This document shows, piece by piece, positions 63,216 to 64,000 of a stretch of DNA of 64,000 bases. The notes under the pieces were generated by a model, which worked only from the letters and a program-made list of their open reading frames with translations, was not told where the DNA came from and did no database searches. A program made the position numbers and the translations under genes. The stretch lies in the NCBI GenBank assembly GCA_051294375.1, contig CM119269.1, forward strand, positions 10,351,056 through 10,415,055. The letters run 5' to 3'. Within the stretch, counting starts at the first letter, position 1. Every line of letters starts with the position of its first letter. Source of the stretch: Paraspadella gotoi (lineage: Eukaryota; Chaetognatha).

Positions 63216-63816
63216 AGTAAGGCGTAGTAAAATTTCTAAATTTAACTTTTAATTAAAATTCTAAAAGTAAGAAACGAACAACATTATACTAATGAACATT
63301 TATGTAATAAAAAAATTTATAATAAATTTTACAATTTATGCAGTAGCCATTTATACTAGTACTAAACCAATAAATGTTAAAATTTCAAAACAGTTTTTTC
63401 TAAGATTTTTTTGCAGATTTGGATTCGTCATAAAAAGTTGATAAAAGGAAATATAACTCTTTTGAAAAATTCCTTCATTAAGTGGATTAAAAATTATAAA
63501 AAGCTATATTTTAAGCTGAAAATTAACTTTTTATATATTAAATATAGTTTTTTTAATTTTTAACCCACTTAATAAAAGAATTTTTAAAAATGATTTATAT
63601 TTTCTCTATCAACTTTTGATGAGGAATTCAAATCTGCAATCAAAATTAAGAAAAGCCTATTTTGAAATTTTTCGATTTTATAAGGATATATAAATATAAA
63701 TATAAATATAAATATAAATATAGCCGACTGCAAAAATTAAAAAACATAAAATTAATTTTTTTTACAAATTAATTGACTTTTAGAATTTTCGTATGTAACT
63801 TTCACTACGCCTTACT
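63216..63816. mobile_element. ~600-bp palindromic (foldback/MITE-like) element
   Basis: AGTAAGGCGTAGT at 63216-63228 is inverted at 63804-63816. Further inverted segments pair inward to a centre near 63516, for example ATTAAGTGG.TTAAAAATTA around 63477-63500 and its complement near 63540-63570. One arm is also found at 26690-26895. It has no coding frame. Confidence 0.65.
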
Positions 63817-64000
63817 GAGTAGTATTTATATAATTGAACATTTTTTCCTTCTGAAAATTGATTTTCTGTTAACTGACAAAAATAGGTTTTCAGTCCCGGG
63901 TAATTTCATATAAAAAGAAAAAAATGGTTAACGAATTTAAATTTTAAATATGTAAAAAATTTTGAAACGGGCATAAATATTTATAAATATATTTGAATGG

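Larger units (their letters stand above)
61913..64000. other. 3' UTR of the LRR-KEN gene and A+T-rich repeats
   Basis: AATAAA at about 62060 is the likely polyadenylation signal, giving a 3' UTR of about 165 bases. A short G+C-richer stretch (about 62115-62285) has an open 82-aa frame of no known family. The rest is A+T-rich with the repeats listed separately. Confidence 0.65.

Overview
The window comes from an invertebrate animal nuclear genome. The genes have many introns with GT..AG borders. There are long (TC)n microsatellites, tRNA-derived SINEs, A+T-rich introns and five runs of N. A spineless/AhR homologue and a Drosophila-Toll-type (multiple cysteine cluster) ectodomain suggest a protostome, perhaps an ecdysozoan; I cannot fix the species. 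The exons below were joined by hand by matching reading phases, and all junctions agree in phase.

Layout: (1) 3043-7108, + strand: the 3' part of a spineless/aryl hydrocarbon receptor bHLH-PAS transcription factor. The window holds the PAS-B end and a long low-complexity activation region; bHLH and PAS-A must lie upstream. (2) 10511-34142, + strand: an SLC5-family Na+-coupled solute transporter of the SMCT/multivitamin type, 11 exons, 577 aa. Noisy second copies of its exons (20035-23184, 31640-34104, 25969-26243, 14387-15040) carry many one-base indels, and several lie beside N gaps. They look like assembly duplicates or decayed segmental copies. (3) 35601-41168, + strand: the tRNA-splicing ligase RtcB with an unusual 162-aa disordered N-terminal extension, and a tRNA-Thr(UGU) gene antisense in one intron. 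(4) 41169-56987: about 16 kb dominated by (TC)n arrays, SINEs and foldback sequences, with no gene I can name. (5) 56988-61912, + strand: a signal-peptide, Toll-like leucine-rich-repeat, single-pass membrane receptor. Its cytoplasmic side is not TIR but a degenerate kinase domain followed by a KEN ribonuclease domain of the IRE1/RNase L type and a possible ubiquitin-like tail. (6) 61913-64000: 3' UTR and A+T-rich repeats, including a ~600-bp palindrome and two identical 113-bp direct repeats.

The main discovery candidate is the Toll-ectodomain/KEN-RNase receptor. The KEN catalytic Tyr, Arg, Asn and His are all present at exactly the spacing of human IRE1. A second candidate is a dispersed family of hammerhead-ribozyme-like motifs (three loci plus one duplicate) whose stem II changes by compensating substitutions. 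One lies in the sense orientation inside an intron of RtcB, the ligase whose known substrates include the 2',3'-cyclic phosphate and 5'-OH ends that hammerheads make. RtcB also joins the ends made by IRE1 in the unfolded protein response, so the RtcB gene and the KEN receptor gene 16 kb apart are biochemically related; I regard that adjacency as a curiosity, not evidence of a shared pathway.
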